DNA from: Monoplex corrugatus
Lineage: Eukaryota; Mollusca; Gastropoda; Littorinimorpha; Ranellidae
Assembly (NCBI GenBank): GCA_030674185.1
Contig: CM060307.1
Span: 44,561,181 to 44,625,180 of the forward strand
DNA: 64,000 bases
Direction of reading: 5' to 3'
This document shows, one piece after another, positions 24,931-37,800 of the stretch (its first letter is position 1; each line of letters starts with the position of its first letter). The position numbers and the translations under genes were made by a program. The notes under the pieces are model-generated. The model was not told the origin of the DNA. It did not search any database and saw only the letters and a list, made by a program, of their open reading frames with translations.

Positions 24931-25871
24931 TTGAGTCGGACATCCGTAGTTTGTTTTTTTGTGCCTTTTTTTATTTCTTCATTTCTTCAGTGATGGGAAC
25001 TCTTCTCTTTGAATTGGTGTGCTTCAAAATAACATGGATCTAGGATTGCTTTTTGTTTCACTTTGGAATGTATCATGCCACTGAGTGCAAAATTTCTGCA
25101 AATTTGGTGAGTACAAATAAAATATTTCACCAAAAATTCAAATGTTCATATTATGTCTTTCTGTGAGTGTCATTTTGAAGAGAAATCATTTTGCTACAAA
25201 CTTTATTCAACATGTTATTGTCTATTTTGTCTCCTTTAGCTTCAGGAATTTTTTATGAATTATTACCCTAATTCGGAAAATGCGCCCTGGCAATGGCGAT
25301 GCACATTTTAATTACATCATCTGGTACTGTAAGGGTTAATACACTATGCAAATTGTTTCGGTAAAGAAATCATAACATTCTCCACAGCTTTGGCTGCGGC
25401 GTCACAGTCAAGAGACTGAGCTCTGCAGTCTGAGCTGCAGAGCATCGCCAACGAGTTAACGTGGTGTAAAAAATAGGGAGGAAAAAGACCAAATTTCTTG
25501 ACAAGCCAAAACCAGTGAGAAGTCCTTTTTGTGTGTGTGTGGGAGCTCAGGTCTTTGTTTTTTTGTTGTTGTTGTTGTTGTTGTTGTTTTTTGCATACTG
25601 AAAACTGCACAAAATACGCAAGCCAAAACAAGTGTGACTGCCCGCATTCTTATTCTTTTTTCGAGTTTTTCTGGTTCCAAAAAACGCAAGGGTAAACAGG
25701 TCTGACAGGTGTGTTTACTACTGCATGTGCAGGATTGGGGATATGTAGCAGCAAACTCTTGTTTGTAAACAACTTGTTCTCATCAGCAACAGCGTTTTTA
25801 TGCTATCCAGTACCCTCTCCTCACAAACTCCAATCCAAAAATATGACCAAGACAGTTTAGAATTCCATTAC

Positions 25872-25969
25872 CGTTTTGTTAAAAACGCTCCATCCCAGTT
25901 TCTCCATGATACATTTCTCCTCTTCTGAGAGAGCTGGTTCCTGATCACTCTTTGACTCATCCTGAGAAC
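25872..25969 (-). CDS. host gene exon 6
   Basis: This 98-bp exon has acceptor TTTGATTTCAG. It encodes [17 protein letters not shown], then [15 protein letters not shown]. The donor would be ACG|GTAATG, which is acceptable but weaker than the others. Without splicing, the frame adds VMEF and stops, so this could instead be the terminal exon. Confidence 0.7.
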
Positions 25970-28888
25970 CTGAAATCAAAGTATTTATATACATTTACAA
26001 ATGAGTGAGTAACTGTTCATGATACCAAGCGGCAGCTTCTTTCACACTGAGAAAAAAAAAACTAAGAGTTAATTATCTACTTCAGTAAAATAGTTTGTGC
26101 AGGAAAGGACTGGTCATCTTGAGTCAAATATGTCAATGTAAAATTTGTCGCTGTCCCACTCTGCAATTACCAAGGATCTATGTTCAGCCCTGCATCGTGC
26201 ATACAATTACTGACTGTGAGTACAGCGGCAAGTTGTGATGTGTCTCATAGAGTATACAGATGGATAGTTTCAATGAAACATAGATAATGGCTTCCAACAT
26301 CACTTACTATTTTCCAAAATGAAAGAGTAAGCAACCTCACACTTCAAGTTCATCAGATCATAATAATACTGACATTTTAATGGTGCAAAATCTTGATTAA
26401 AAAAATCTAATCAAAGCGCATACTCTCATCACTCACTAAAACATTCATTTGCAATGACAAGAACTGAAAGGCACAAAACACACCCACACCAGGAACGGGA
26501 GGACAGGAGGGGAGTAGCACAAAAAAGAGGGCAAATGGGAAAATCATTGCTGGACAAAAAAGGCACATCTCCAAATTAGGCTTTATTGTTATTCTTATTG
26601 CTGTTTAAAGCCCAGCCAACTGCGTAGAGTCATATCAGGGCTATAATCATATCAGGGCTATAACCACTTCAAAACACAAAACTTTAACAGGAAAAAAAAA
26701 AGAAAAGAAAATGAAGTACACATATCAATGCATTTGTGCACATAATCTAAAGACAAGCCCCAGGCGTTGACCACTCCATCCAATTTATCGCACAGGGGAT
26801 TTAAAAAAACATAACTGAATACAAAGGTATAAATTACCTAAAACTGCTTCTGCATATCTCACCTCCCTAGAGCCAAAAATGAGCAGAGCGCCGCTGGCAC
26901 AAATCCAAACTCACTGTACATAGGCAACTTTTCCAAGCCTCTAAAACAAAAGTATCCACCCTCATTGCATCTGCAAAAACAAGCTATTTCCAAACCAAAA
27001 TCCTGAATGCCTCTTCTTCAAGAGAACTCTTTACAACCATGAATCATCTCCTTGGCACACAAAAAGATTTACCTCTCCCAACAAAACACACAAATGAAGA
27101 ACTCCCATCTGTATTCTCCAAGTATTTCACCACCAAAATACAAACTCTTCGTGACAGGCTTGACAGGACACCCTGTCAACCATGCCCACCTGACCCTTCC
27201 TTCTCTGGAACACCTCTTACTACTTTTACCCCAGTCTCACAAGAAGAAATTCTCAACACAATCAGATCCATGTCATTCAAAACCTGCGAACTGGATCCTC
27301 TTCCAGGTTCTCTCTACTCTGACTGTCTCCCTACTCTCCTCCCATTCATCACTGACATCATCAACACTTCTCTTCAAAATGGAACTGTCCCAGATTCTTT
27401 CAAGTCTGCTATTGTTCACCCTCTCCTCAAGAAATACAATTTAGACCCAAATGAACTGAAAAATTACCGGCCTATCTCTAATCTCTCTTTCTTGTCAAAA
27501 CTCATAGAAAAAGTTGTCCTCAACCAGCTGAACTCTCACCTGTCTGCCAACAATCTCCTCAATCCTTTCCAGTCAGCCTACCACCAGTGCCATAGCACTG
27601 AAACTGCCCTGCTACACATTCTCAACAATCTCCTCCTTGCAACTGATACTGGCAAAGTCTCTCTCCTCACACTCCTTGATCTGTCTGCAGCCTTTGATAC
27701 CATTCATCAAGGTATTCTCCTTTCTAGACTTCATCATACTTTTGGCATCTCTGACATTGCTCTCTCCTGGTTCACTTCACTTACTCTCAACCTGCATACC
27801 TGACCTGTGGTGTTCCACAAGGATCTGTCCTTGGCCCTGTTCTTTTCACTCTTTACACCTCCCCCTGTCCACCATCATCAACTCCCACTCTATAAAACAC
27901 CACTTCTATGCTGATGACACCCAACTTCTAGACAGTGACACACCAGACAACATACAGCGCCTCTTGACTCGCACCACTGAGTGTTACTCCGACATTAAGA
28001 ACTGGATGACGTTCAACAAACTTCAGCTTAATGACGACAAGACAGAAGCTATCCTCATTGGCACCCGTCAGAAACTTTCTCAGCTGCCTCCTCTTTCTCT
28101 CCCATTATGTAACACATCAGTCCCAATTTCTGATTCAGCTAAAAACCTTGGTGTCTGCATTGACTCTACCCTCTCCATGAACAACTTTGTTTCTCAAACT
28201 GCCAGATCTTGCTACTATCACCTCCATCGTATAAGCCTGATCAGGAAGTATCTCTCTGTGGAAACAACTGCAAAACTCGTTCTCTCCTTCATAATGTCTC
28301 GGATTGACTATTGCAATTCACTCCTGTCTGGTCTTCCTGTCTCCACCATTCACATCCTGCAGCGCATTCAAAACAATGCTGCACGCCTTGTACTCAAAAA
28401 GAAAAAAGCTGACCACATATCTCCTCTCCTGGCACAACTTCACTGGCTCCCTGTATCAAAGCACATACAGTACAAACTAGACACCATGTGCTACAAAAGC
28501 CTCAATAACGCAGCCCCTGATTACCTGTCAAGCCTACTTGAGATCTATCTTCCCTCACGTACCTCCGCTCTGCCTCCGATCCTCTGACTTTTCGCTTTCC
28601 ACGCAATAAGCTCAATACCTATGGTCCACGAGCCTCCACTTTCCTGGAACAAACTTCCTCTCTCAGTCCGTCAGCAACCTACTTTTGTCTCCTTCAAGTC
28701 CGCTCTCAAAACTCACCTTTTCTCCTCTGCATAAAATCCTGACCTCACTCAATCCCCTCTGCAGCCTGTCTCCAATCGGAGGGGAATCACATTGTAATAT
28801 ATAATTGTATATAATATGCTCTCTATAATTTTCCATTGTTTTTATTCTTTCTCCCCATTTATAGCCGTGTGCGTGTGCGTGTGTGTGT

Positions 28889-28934
<46 letters not shown>

Positions 28935-30559
28935 GTGCGTGCGTGCGTGCGTGCGTGTGCGTCTGTTTTAGTGCTTAGATTTGATTTTATCAAGATTTTG
29001 CACTATATAAATAAAATATTGTATTGTATTGTATTGTAAAAATGCACTTAATACATGTACCCAATTATCAATTCTAAGAAAAAGTATGTAAGACTTTATC
29101 GAACACATACAGGTGAATGGACAAGCAAGGCAGAAAATGATAAGAAGAAATGACAGAAAGCAAAGGAACAAGGCAGAAACAAAGAGAGTGAGAGAAAAAA
29201 GAAATTTCTAGCACAGAATTTCTAGAAGGTGGAGACACTATTTATACTGAAAGAGCCCCCGGCATCCCCACGGGAGGATTTAGACTTGTCTCACCTGTCT
29301 CACCTGTCGGCGTCACCGGGAACAGTGTTGGCCGCTGCACATGATGTCCTCACAAGTTGCCTCCAGCACTCTCGATCTTGGCTAAGTCTGACCACCTCCT
29401 GGAGTTTCTTGCCACTGATGTTTGTGATGTTTCTAGCAAGTGATGCAGGTGGCCGTCCTCTGTTTCTCTTTCCTTCCACTTTACCTTGGAGGACAGTGGA
29501 CATCAAGTCTGTTCTCTCATTACGGATTGCGTGTCCAACATATTTCAGTTTCCTCCGTTGTATGAGTACTAGAAGCTTGCGTGTAGTACCCAACTCATTC
29601 AGTATGCTTTCATTTGAGCGCCTATCCGTCCATTTGACCCTCAGCAGTCGTCGGTAAAACCACAGCTCTGCTGCTTCCACTCGTCTTTCATCCTCTTTCT
29701 TCATTGTCCATGCCTCGCAGCCGTATAACATCACTGGCCAGACAAGACATTTTAAGAGTTTTATCTTAAGGTCTGCTGTTATGCTGTGGTCTTTCCAAAT
29801 ATTGTTCAATTGAACCATACTGTTCTTGGCCATTCCAATTCTCATCTTTATGTCTTTTGAGCATGTTCCATCGTGTGTCTTTAGACTTGAAAGAAGAGGA
29901 ACTATAAGACTGTCCAACAGATAGAGGAAGCTCATTCCAGTTGCACGGACCAGATATAGAAAAAGAGCGGCAACCGACTGTGGAACATCTGTATCAAGGA
30001 ATCTGTAAACAAGTAGTATCAAAACGAAGAGGTCGGGCAGGGGTATACAGCTGGGAGTGGTCACAATGATAATAGGTGCAGTACCATAACAAAAACCCCA
30101 AAAAGTGACCCAGCAAAACTACAACGACCAAAAAGTCAAACACAACAGAACATCTAGTAGCTGATGTCTCTGAAGATGTTCTCGAAATTGATCAACTCTT
30201 CTCATCGGCGTATGATCCGCTCGGCACTCAGCATCTACTGGCCAGAGAAAATCTCCACCAAGGTGCTCTACTCTCGGACTAAGTTCTCACCCTTGAGCAA
30301 GACGCTTCAAAGACGCCGACTGAGACTGATCGGGCACAGCCTTCGAATACAGACAAGGTGTCCCATTCCCCTGGGTGACATATTGTCTGCCAACCTCAGC
30401 GACCGTGTCAACCTTGAACGTGGACAAGGCAGAACCCTGACTCTGAAGGCTGATGTTACGAATGATCTTGACCACATCGGCGTTTCCCCAACAATTGTGA
30501 TGTACATGAACAGCATCCAATTTTCACAATTGATTGGTTCGTTCTAATTTGCTGAGCGT

Positions 30560-30640
<81 letters not shown>

Positions 30641-30752
30641 ATATATAAATATATATAATATATATATATATATTTATATTATATATATATTTATATATAT
30701 ATATATATATATAATATATATATATATACATATATATATAATATATATATAC

Positions 30753-30818
<66 letters not shown>

Positions 30819-31303
30819 GTAGTGCTTATGTCTCATATCGTACAAGCTCCAGCATTCGAAAAGAAGGTGTCTGATGCCCATTCTGAGGTTTTCTTACCAC
30901 ACTGGGAACTTTTGGACCGATAAAATGCAGTGAGCATGTGATAGGAAAGTACCACACACATGCTCCCAACAATTCCCACTAAAAATCTACAGGCGCTAAC
31001 ATATTTGAGTTTCTCCCACTATGTATGCAAGAAGGTTAGTATGTTTTCCAATTGATCATATTAATGAGACATCAAAGATGTGTCTGGTCATAATAAATGC
31101 AAAAATGACAGCAAAAGATTTAAATAATTCAAACAAGATGCAGAGAAAACTAATGTGATCAACAAACCTTGAGCTGCACTGTTTGGCTGTGTTGGTCCAA
31201 TAAAACCTGCCTGCACTTCCCATGATGAAGATGTGCCAGACCTGGGCAAAAAACAATCATGTATGTATGAACGCTCGTATGCACGCACGCACGCACGCAC
31301 GCA

Positions 31304-31343
<40 letters not shown>

Positions 31344-31498
31344 CATTCCTCTTCTCGAAGTTTTCCAGTGAGAATAATCAATGAAAAGGTAGGAAGCTGG
31401 GGGGTTGTTGTTATTGTTGTGTTGTTGGTGGTGGTGGTGGTGGTGGTGGTGGTGTGTGTGTGTGTGTGGTGTGTGTGTGTGTGGTGTGTGTGTGTGCG

Positions 31499-31567
<69 letters not shown>

Positions 31568-34500
31568 TGTGTGCATGCGCGCGTGTGTGTGTGTGCGTGA
31601 GTGTGTGCATGTGGTGTGCATGTGTGTGTGCGTGTGTGAGTGTGAGTGTGAGCGTGCGCGTGCGCGTGTGCGTGTGCGTGTGTGTGTGTGTGTGCGCGCG
31701 CACATACATGTGCGTGTTTGTGTGTTTGTGTGTGCATGCATATGCATGCGTGCATACATGTATGTGTCACTGTTTACCAGCATACTTCATTTTCTTCAAT
31801 GGAGACACTGTCTCTGAAGACTACAGTGAAATACCGCTTTAACAATATATGGTATACAAGCTAGAACTGAAGGGTTCAGATTAAAAAGTGACAAATGATT
31901 GGTAAATACAGTCATGAATGAAAATACTGGCCAAGCTTATGTCTATAGTTTCAAGGGAAACTCACTTCACATTGACAGCAGAAGCAGCAGCACCACTTGC
32001 AGCATCCCCTTCTGTCATGGCTTCCTGGACAAAACAAACACAGAGAGCTTCATGTCACTGATACCAAAAACTTCCTGTGAAGAAATGGTATAAATGCCGG
32101 GTGAAGTTATGGTTTGATTTTTGAGTTGTAACAGGATTTATACTGACAAATTCAGTGAGTTCTTCAGAGACAGAATATAAGAAATTAGAAGAATCTTCAA
32201 CATCAACTCTGATCCTTCAGAGCCAGTTCTTTTCACCAGCATCCCATTTAGATCATTTCAACCAGTCAGTCTAGATCAAATGAAAAAAAGTTGCAATGCT
32301 TTAAAAACCTACAATCCCACCTCTCCTTTTTTAGACTGTATTGATAAGATTTCTCCAACTGTAACTGAAACTGTCAATCACCTATTACTATCATCATTAG
32401 GGTTCAAAGCCCAGCCAACTGCTCACAGCCATATCAGGGCTGCCAAAAATGTCCAATCTGAATCCCACTAATCCAAAAATCTATTGGCTCGTTTCCAATC
32501 TTCCGTTTTTACCCAATGTCCTTGGGCATAATGATGTCTTCTCACTAGATGCCGATAGTCTCCTTGAACCTTTTCAGTCAGCCTATCATACAGCCCATAA
32601 AACAGAAACTGCTTTGTTAAAAGTTATTACTAATCTTTTGCGCGCTTCCAATATTGGAAAAAAGTCAAGTTAACTACCTGAGCAAAATCCAGTATCTCCA
32701 ACTAAACAGAATAAGCAAAATCCGCTGTTTCTTTCTGCTAATGCCATTAACAAGCTGTATGTGTCTTTCATTCTATCTAGACTAGGCTACTGTAACTCTC
32801 TTAGCTGGGATTTCCGATAATCATCCAAACTCAATGAATCAAAAAAAGTGCCATTTGACAAACACTGACGTGCAAAAACTACATTGGCTCCCAATCAAAG
32901 CAATAACTGAGTATAGAATTGCCACACTCTGTTTTAAATGTCTAAACTCTGGTACCATGCCAGCATATATGTTGTAACTCCCCCTGCCCTACAAACCTTC
33001 TAAAGCTCTCAGGTCTCAAGGACTTTCTCTCTTAACTGTAACTCGAATCTTTCCAACTACTTGTAGAAAGGACTCTTTCTCTACTTTTGCCCCTACAACA
33101 CGGAACAGTCTCTCACTGTCTTTAAGACAAAGTTAACAAGAATCACCCAAGGTGCTGGATAGTATCCAGAGCATCAATGCATCACCACTGCCCAGACAAT
33201 CACCCCCCAGCTCCTGAACCACACAGTAGCCATTTCACCAAGCAAAGGGGGTCTGTCTTTGCACTGCATGATCTATTCAGACCTAGTCATCAGTTACCTT
33301 GTTTACAAGCTGAATGACAAGGTAGGAAGATGACAAACGCCAAGATATAGCCCCACAATGTACACCAACCAGGCCCAGCCCAGCTATGGGACCAAAAGAG
33401 AATGAAAACTCAGGAGTTGTAAGTTCCCTATGCTGCTTTATCACAATCACAGGGATGTGCGTAAGACTGCAAAAGTGGCCTGGCATGATGCTCTAGACAC
33501 AGCCCACTTTGCTTTTCAGCTAGGTCTGACATGCCTCCAAAGAGATCCTAAGTTTGCCATCTTTCTAAGTTGTCACCAGGACTTTCCCTACAGTCATCAG
33601 CCTGATTCCCTGAAGCCAGCAACTAAGCTGCAAGTCAACGTTAACAAGAATCGCCCAGGGGTGCTGGGTGGGATGGACTTAAAGCACTTATGCATCACCA
33701 CTGTCCCTAGACAATCATCTCCCAGCTCCCAACACCACACTGAAACCATTTCATCAAACAAAAGAGAAACTGTCCATGCGCTGCATAACCCATTCAGACC
33801 CACTCATCAGTTAGCTTGTTTACAAAATTCTGATTATGACATTATCATTGAGAATCAGAATCTGATTATGAGATTCTAATCCAGACCAAAATGTCTTACT
33901 AGAAAGCTGGGCAAGTAGGCAAGGATAAGAGCACAATCAAGATGCAAGATCACATAAAGAACTCAGTGTGTGAGAGGATGCAGACCAAAAAATTTTGAAA
34001 AAGCCCATAAAAAAAACACTCAGGCAAGGGCTCTGAAAGTGCACTCTGCTGCAAAGAACTGGCCAGGAAAAAGAGGAAGTAGTATTTTGGCACAATATGG
34101 GCTTTGTAGTGTCACAGCAGACACATCCTGGCACCAAATTCTCAGTGATATTGGGCAGTTCTAGCCAAAAATATAGCAAACATGAGTCACATTGCATAAT
34201 TTCGATATTGCAGAGTGTATAATGCTAAATGTATAAATGAGGACAGGATAGTGACTTAGGAGATAATATGCCACTGGCCACATTTGGAGCTGGGATAGTG
34301 GCAAGCACTGAACCCACAGATATCAATCAAACAGTACAAACTGACAGGAGGCCTTTGGATTATTTCTTTGTGTTTTTGCCCCAGTCTTTTCATACTGAAT
34401 TTATTGTTGAAAGAAGGGAGAGGAAAAGGTATTTCCTGAGAAACTGTACAAAGTATGAAGAATGTTTTGATGACATTTGGTGACACATTCTGACAGTTCT

Positions 34501-34599
34501 ATCAGAAAGGAATAGGAATGCTGCTGCACACTTCAAGTGGATCTCACCTTGTCATACATTACTCACTCACATGTGTTCTAGTTGAGTATATACAAACAA

Positions 34600-34690
<91 letters not shown>

Positions 34691-34718
34691 ATGTGTTATA
34701 ATGTATGTATGTTTGTGT

Positions 34719-34806
<88 letters not shown>

Positions 34807-37800
34807 AATCATTTCAGTAACATTTATTTTTCTGTATTTGGTGACATCTTTGGTGTCAATGACATGATATGCAGGGGTTAGAGAGACATATTTGTATTTG
34901 TTATATGGAAAATATTGCTGACCACCACCTGACAAATTTCCTGCTTACAAAGTACACTCATGAACAAAGTAAATATTTTTGTGGGAAAAGCATAAAACAA
35001 TGCAAAATCTTGGAATACAAATCCACAAAAGTAATATAAAGCAAAACAAAAGCAAGTACTCAAATGGTGATTTAATACATTACACAAGGTGACAAACACA
35101 TTTATGCTAGTTCACTTCTAGTTCACTTCTAGTTCACTTCTGACTGACACTGATTGTATTATACCATACTATGATGTAAGCATGAGACTCAAACCTTAAC
35201 ACAACCATGATGACCCATGACTTGAGTTGTGACAATTAAGCATTGTTCATAGTCAGTCAGAATTACAGTCATTTTGTGATACAAGGTAGAAAGTTTGTAT
35301 TTGCTTTACACAGGTACCTGGCATGACAATGAAGTAAAAGCACTTTTATCTGAAAATGTACTGGGGGTCTAGGGGGGAAGCTCCTTGAAGCAATCAGGGA
35401 GCATGCCCAATGAAGCTGAAGATATTACTATTATTAGGCAATTTTGGACAGGAAAACAGCCTCTCCTATAACTGGTCCTAGTCCTTCTTAGTAAGCAATT
35501 TCTGCTGGGTTTTTATATGCATGTCTTCACATATCAAATGCACATGGATTGAAGTGGCATACATGAAATGAATTTTTATATTTTACATACCATACCATTT
35601 ATAGTGAAGCATACACATCTTGACAGCATCCAAAGAAAGCATGTCATTCTCCACAAGCTTTTATTGATTTCTGCGAATTCACAGAAAGGGTACAATGTCT
35701 AGTGTACAAACTTTTGGTAGCAGCTAAGTCATTTCCTTTGCTACACTTATTTCCGTTTGCCAAAGTTTGCTTTCTATCCACATGCCTTGAGCAAATTTTA
35801 ATGGGAAAATGTACTGAAGCTGACTTGTGTTAACCCTTTGACTCCCGTACCCTGTCTACCAGCATTCTGCATTGTTGATCATGCCAGAAAAGCAAAAAAT
35901 TCATCCTTTGACTCCTTGACCCTATCCACCAGCTTCCTGCAGGAAACTGGTGGATATGGTGAGGAAGTCAAAGGGTTAAGCTTTTGCAGTTGGTGGATAG
36001 GGTGGGGGAGTCAAAGGATTAAGAAACAGGGCTGTTAGTGGTAAAATCTGTTTTTCCCTGAAAATTGGCCGGGGTCCAGGGGCCGCCCAGGCCCCGGTGG
36101 GGTCCAGGGGCAACGCCCCGGTGGGGGGTGCAGGAGGGCGAAGCCCCCCGCCGAAAATTGAAAATATGACATTTTGAAGCCAATCAGAGGGCCTATCCTG
36201 GCAGCAAACTGGGTAATTTTTAGTTCACAAAAAATTAACAAATCAATGGATCAATTTGTGTTTAGAGTAACTTTCTGAAACCACATGACATATATAGCAC
36301 TTGGTTTTAGAAAGTCATTCTAAACACAATTTTTTTGTATTCATGCAATAATTCTTAATGTCAAGGCGTACTGCAGGTTCAACTTAAGAGAGCTCTCTAT
36401 ACTATTCCCTTACAGAACTTGGTTTTTTTTTTTTTTTTTTTTTTGCTTTTTTTTTTTCTTTCGCGGAAGCACTTTGACTTTCCCTGAAATGGGATCACTG
36501 TATTCGCGGATTTCCGCGAAATCGCTGAACTCTAACAGCCCTGAAGAAAGGAGAGTCTTCACCTGCTAGATCTTGATGATCCTGCCAAAAGGGGCTCTGA
36601 CATGTCTTTTTCATCCTAAAAAAGTGAAAGAAAGCAGCAACAGTGCCAAAGAAGAAAATGTAAAAAATGTCTCAGTAACAGCTCGCTGTGCCTGCAAGTA
36701 TAAGTTAACAGACAGCACGTGACAGACATGTTCAATGTTAAAAACCACTCACACATCAAACTTTAACAAAAACCTAAACTTGGCATCTTTTTTCACATAA
36801 AGTGCACAAAATCTGGCGGTGACTGGACTTCCATTCAGGTCTCCAAGACAGGATTGTTTACAACTTCTGGTTTTCTTAAGTTTCTTGAAGACAGGTTCAG
36901 ATGGCAGAAAGATAAAGCAGAGGGAGTGCCAGTCACACTGGTGTTAAAAGCTAGTAGCAAGGATAGCCACTGTTCACTACAGACAGGTATGACAGTCAAG
37001 TGGGTAAATGTCAACTTCCAATTAGAAGTCCAGAGTTACTTTAATTCATCTACTAGATCTAGACACCTCTGCCTGGTGGGTAAGAGTGGGAAATTTTCAG
37101 ATCTCTCAGCATGTGTGCAGACCTTCTGGTGCCTAAGCCCCCTTCACGTGTATATGCATGCAGAAAATAAACATGACATAAAAACCATGTTCATATCAGG
37201 TGGCTTACGACAGAAAAACGAAAACAAGCAGTATGCACACCTACCAAAGGTGCAGATCACGTAACAACATAGAGGAATGTGGTCAGTTCACCTGATGGTT
37301 TGAGTTCTCCATACCCAGCTAAAAAGTCTGACTGTGTGTAATGCACAGCAAGGTCAAATGAGTTTGGAGAACAGCACAACATAAGAACGAGTTACAATAA
37401 TAATAATTCATAATATTACTTCAGTATTTATACTCTCAAACTTACACGGGTAGTACTGAAGTTGCCAAAGCCCATCACTTGCTGTAACATCAGGTCTTCC
37501 TCAGTCAACTCCTTCTCCTCTTTCTCTTCTTCTACACAATCTACAATCAAAAACACAGTGAAGGTACAATACAATGAAAAGGAATAGATTTTAATCAGTC
37601 GATGCAAGACAAGCTCAAAGGTTTAGAACACTTACACGTGCACATCAAATTTACCTAACAGTAGTGTTGCATCCAAGATAAAGATGGTACAAAGAAATGC
37701 ATAGAAACAGAGAAAAATATGGTACACTTGTTATATATATGTTTGAAACCAAATCAGGAGACTCAAAACTATTTCTCCATCTCCAAACACAAGAGAGAGT

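Noticed and set aside
30456..30881. 141-codon Ile-Tyr frame
   Set aside because: It is the translation of an (AT)n microsatellite.
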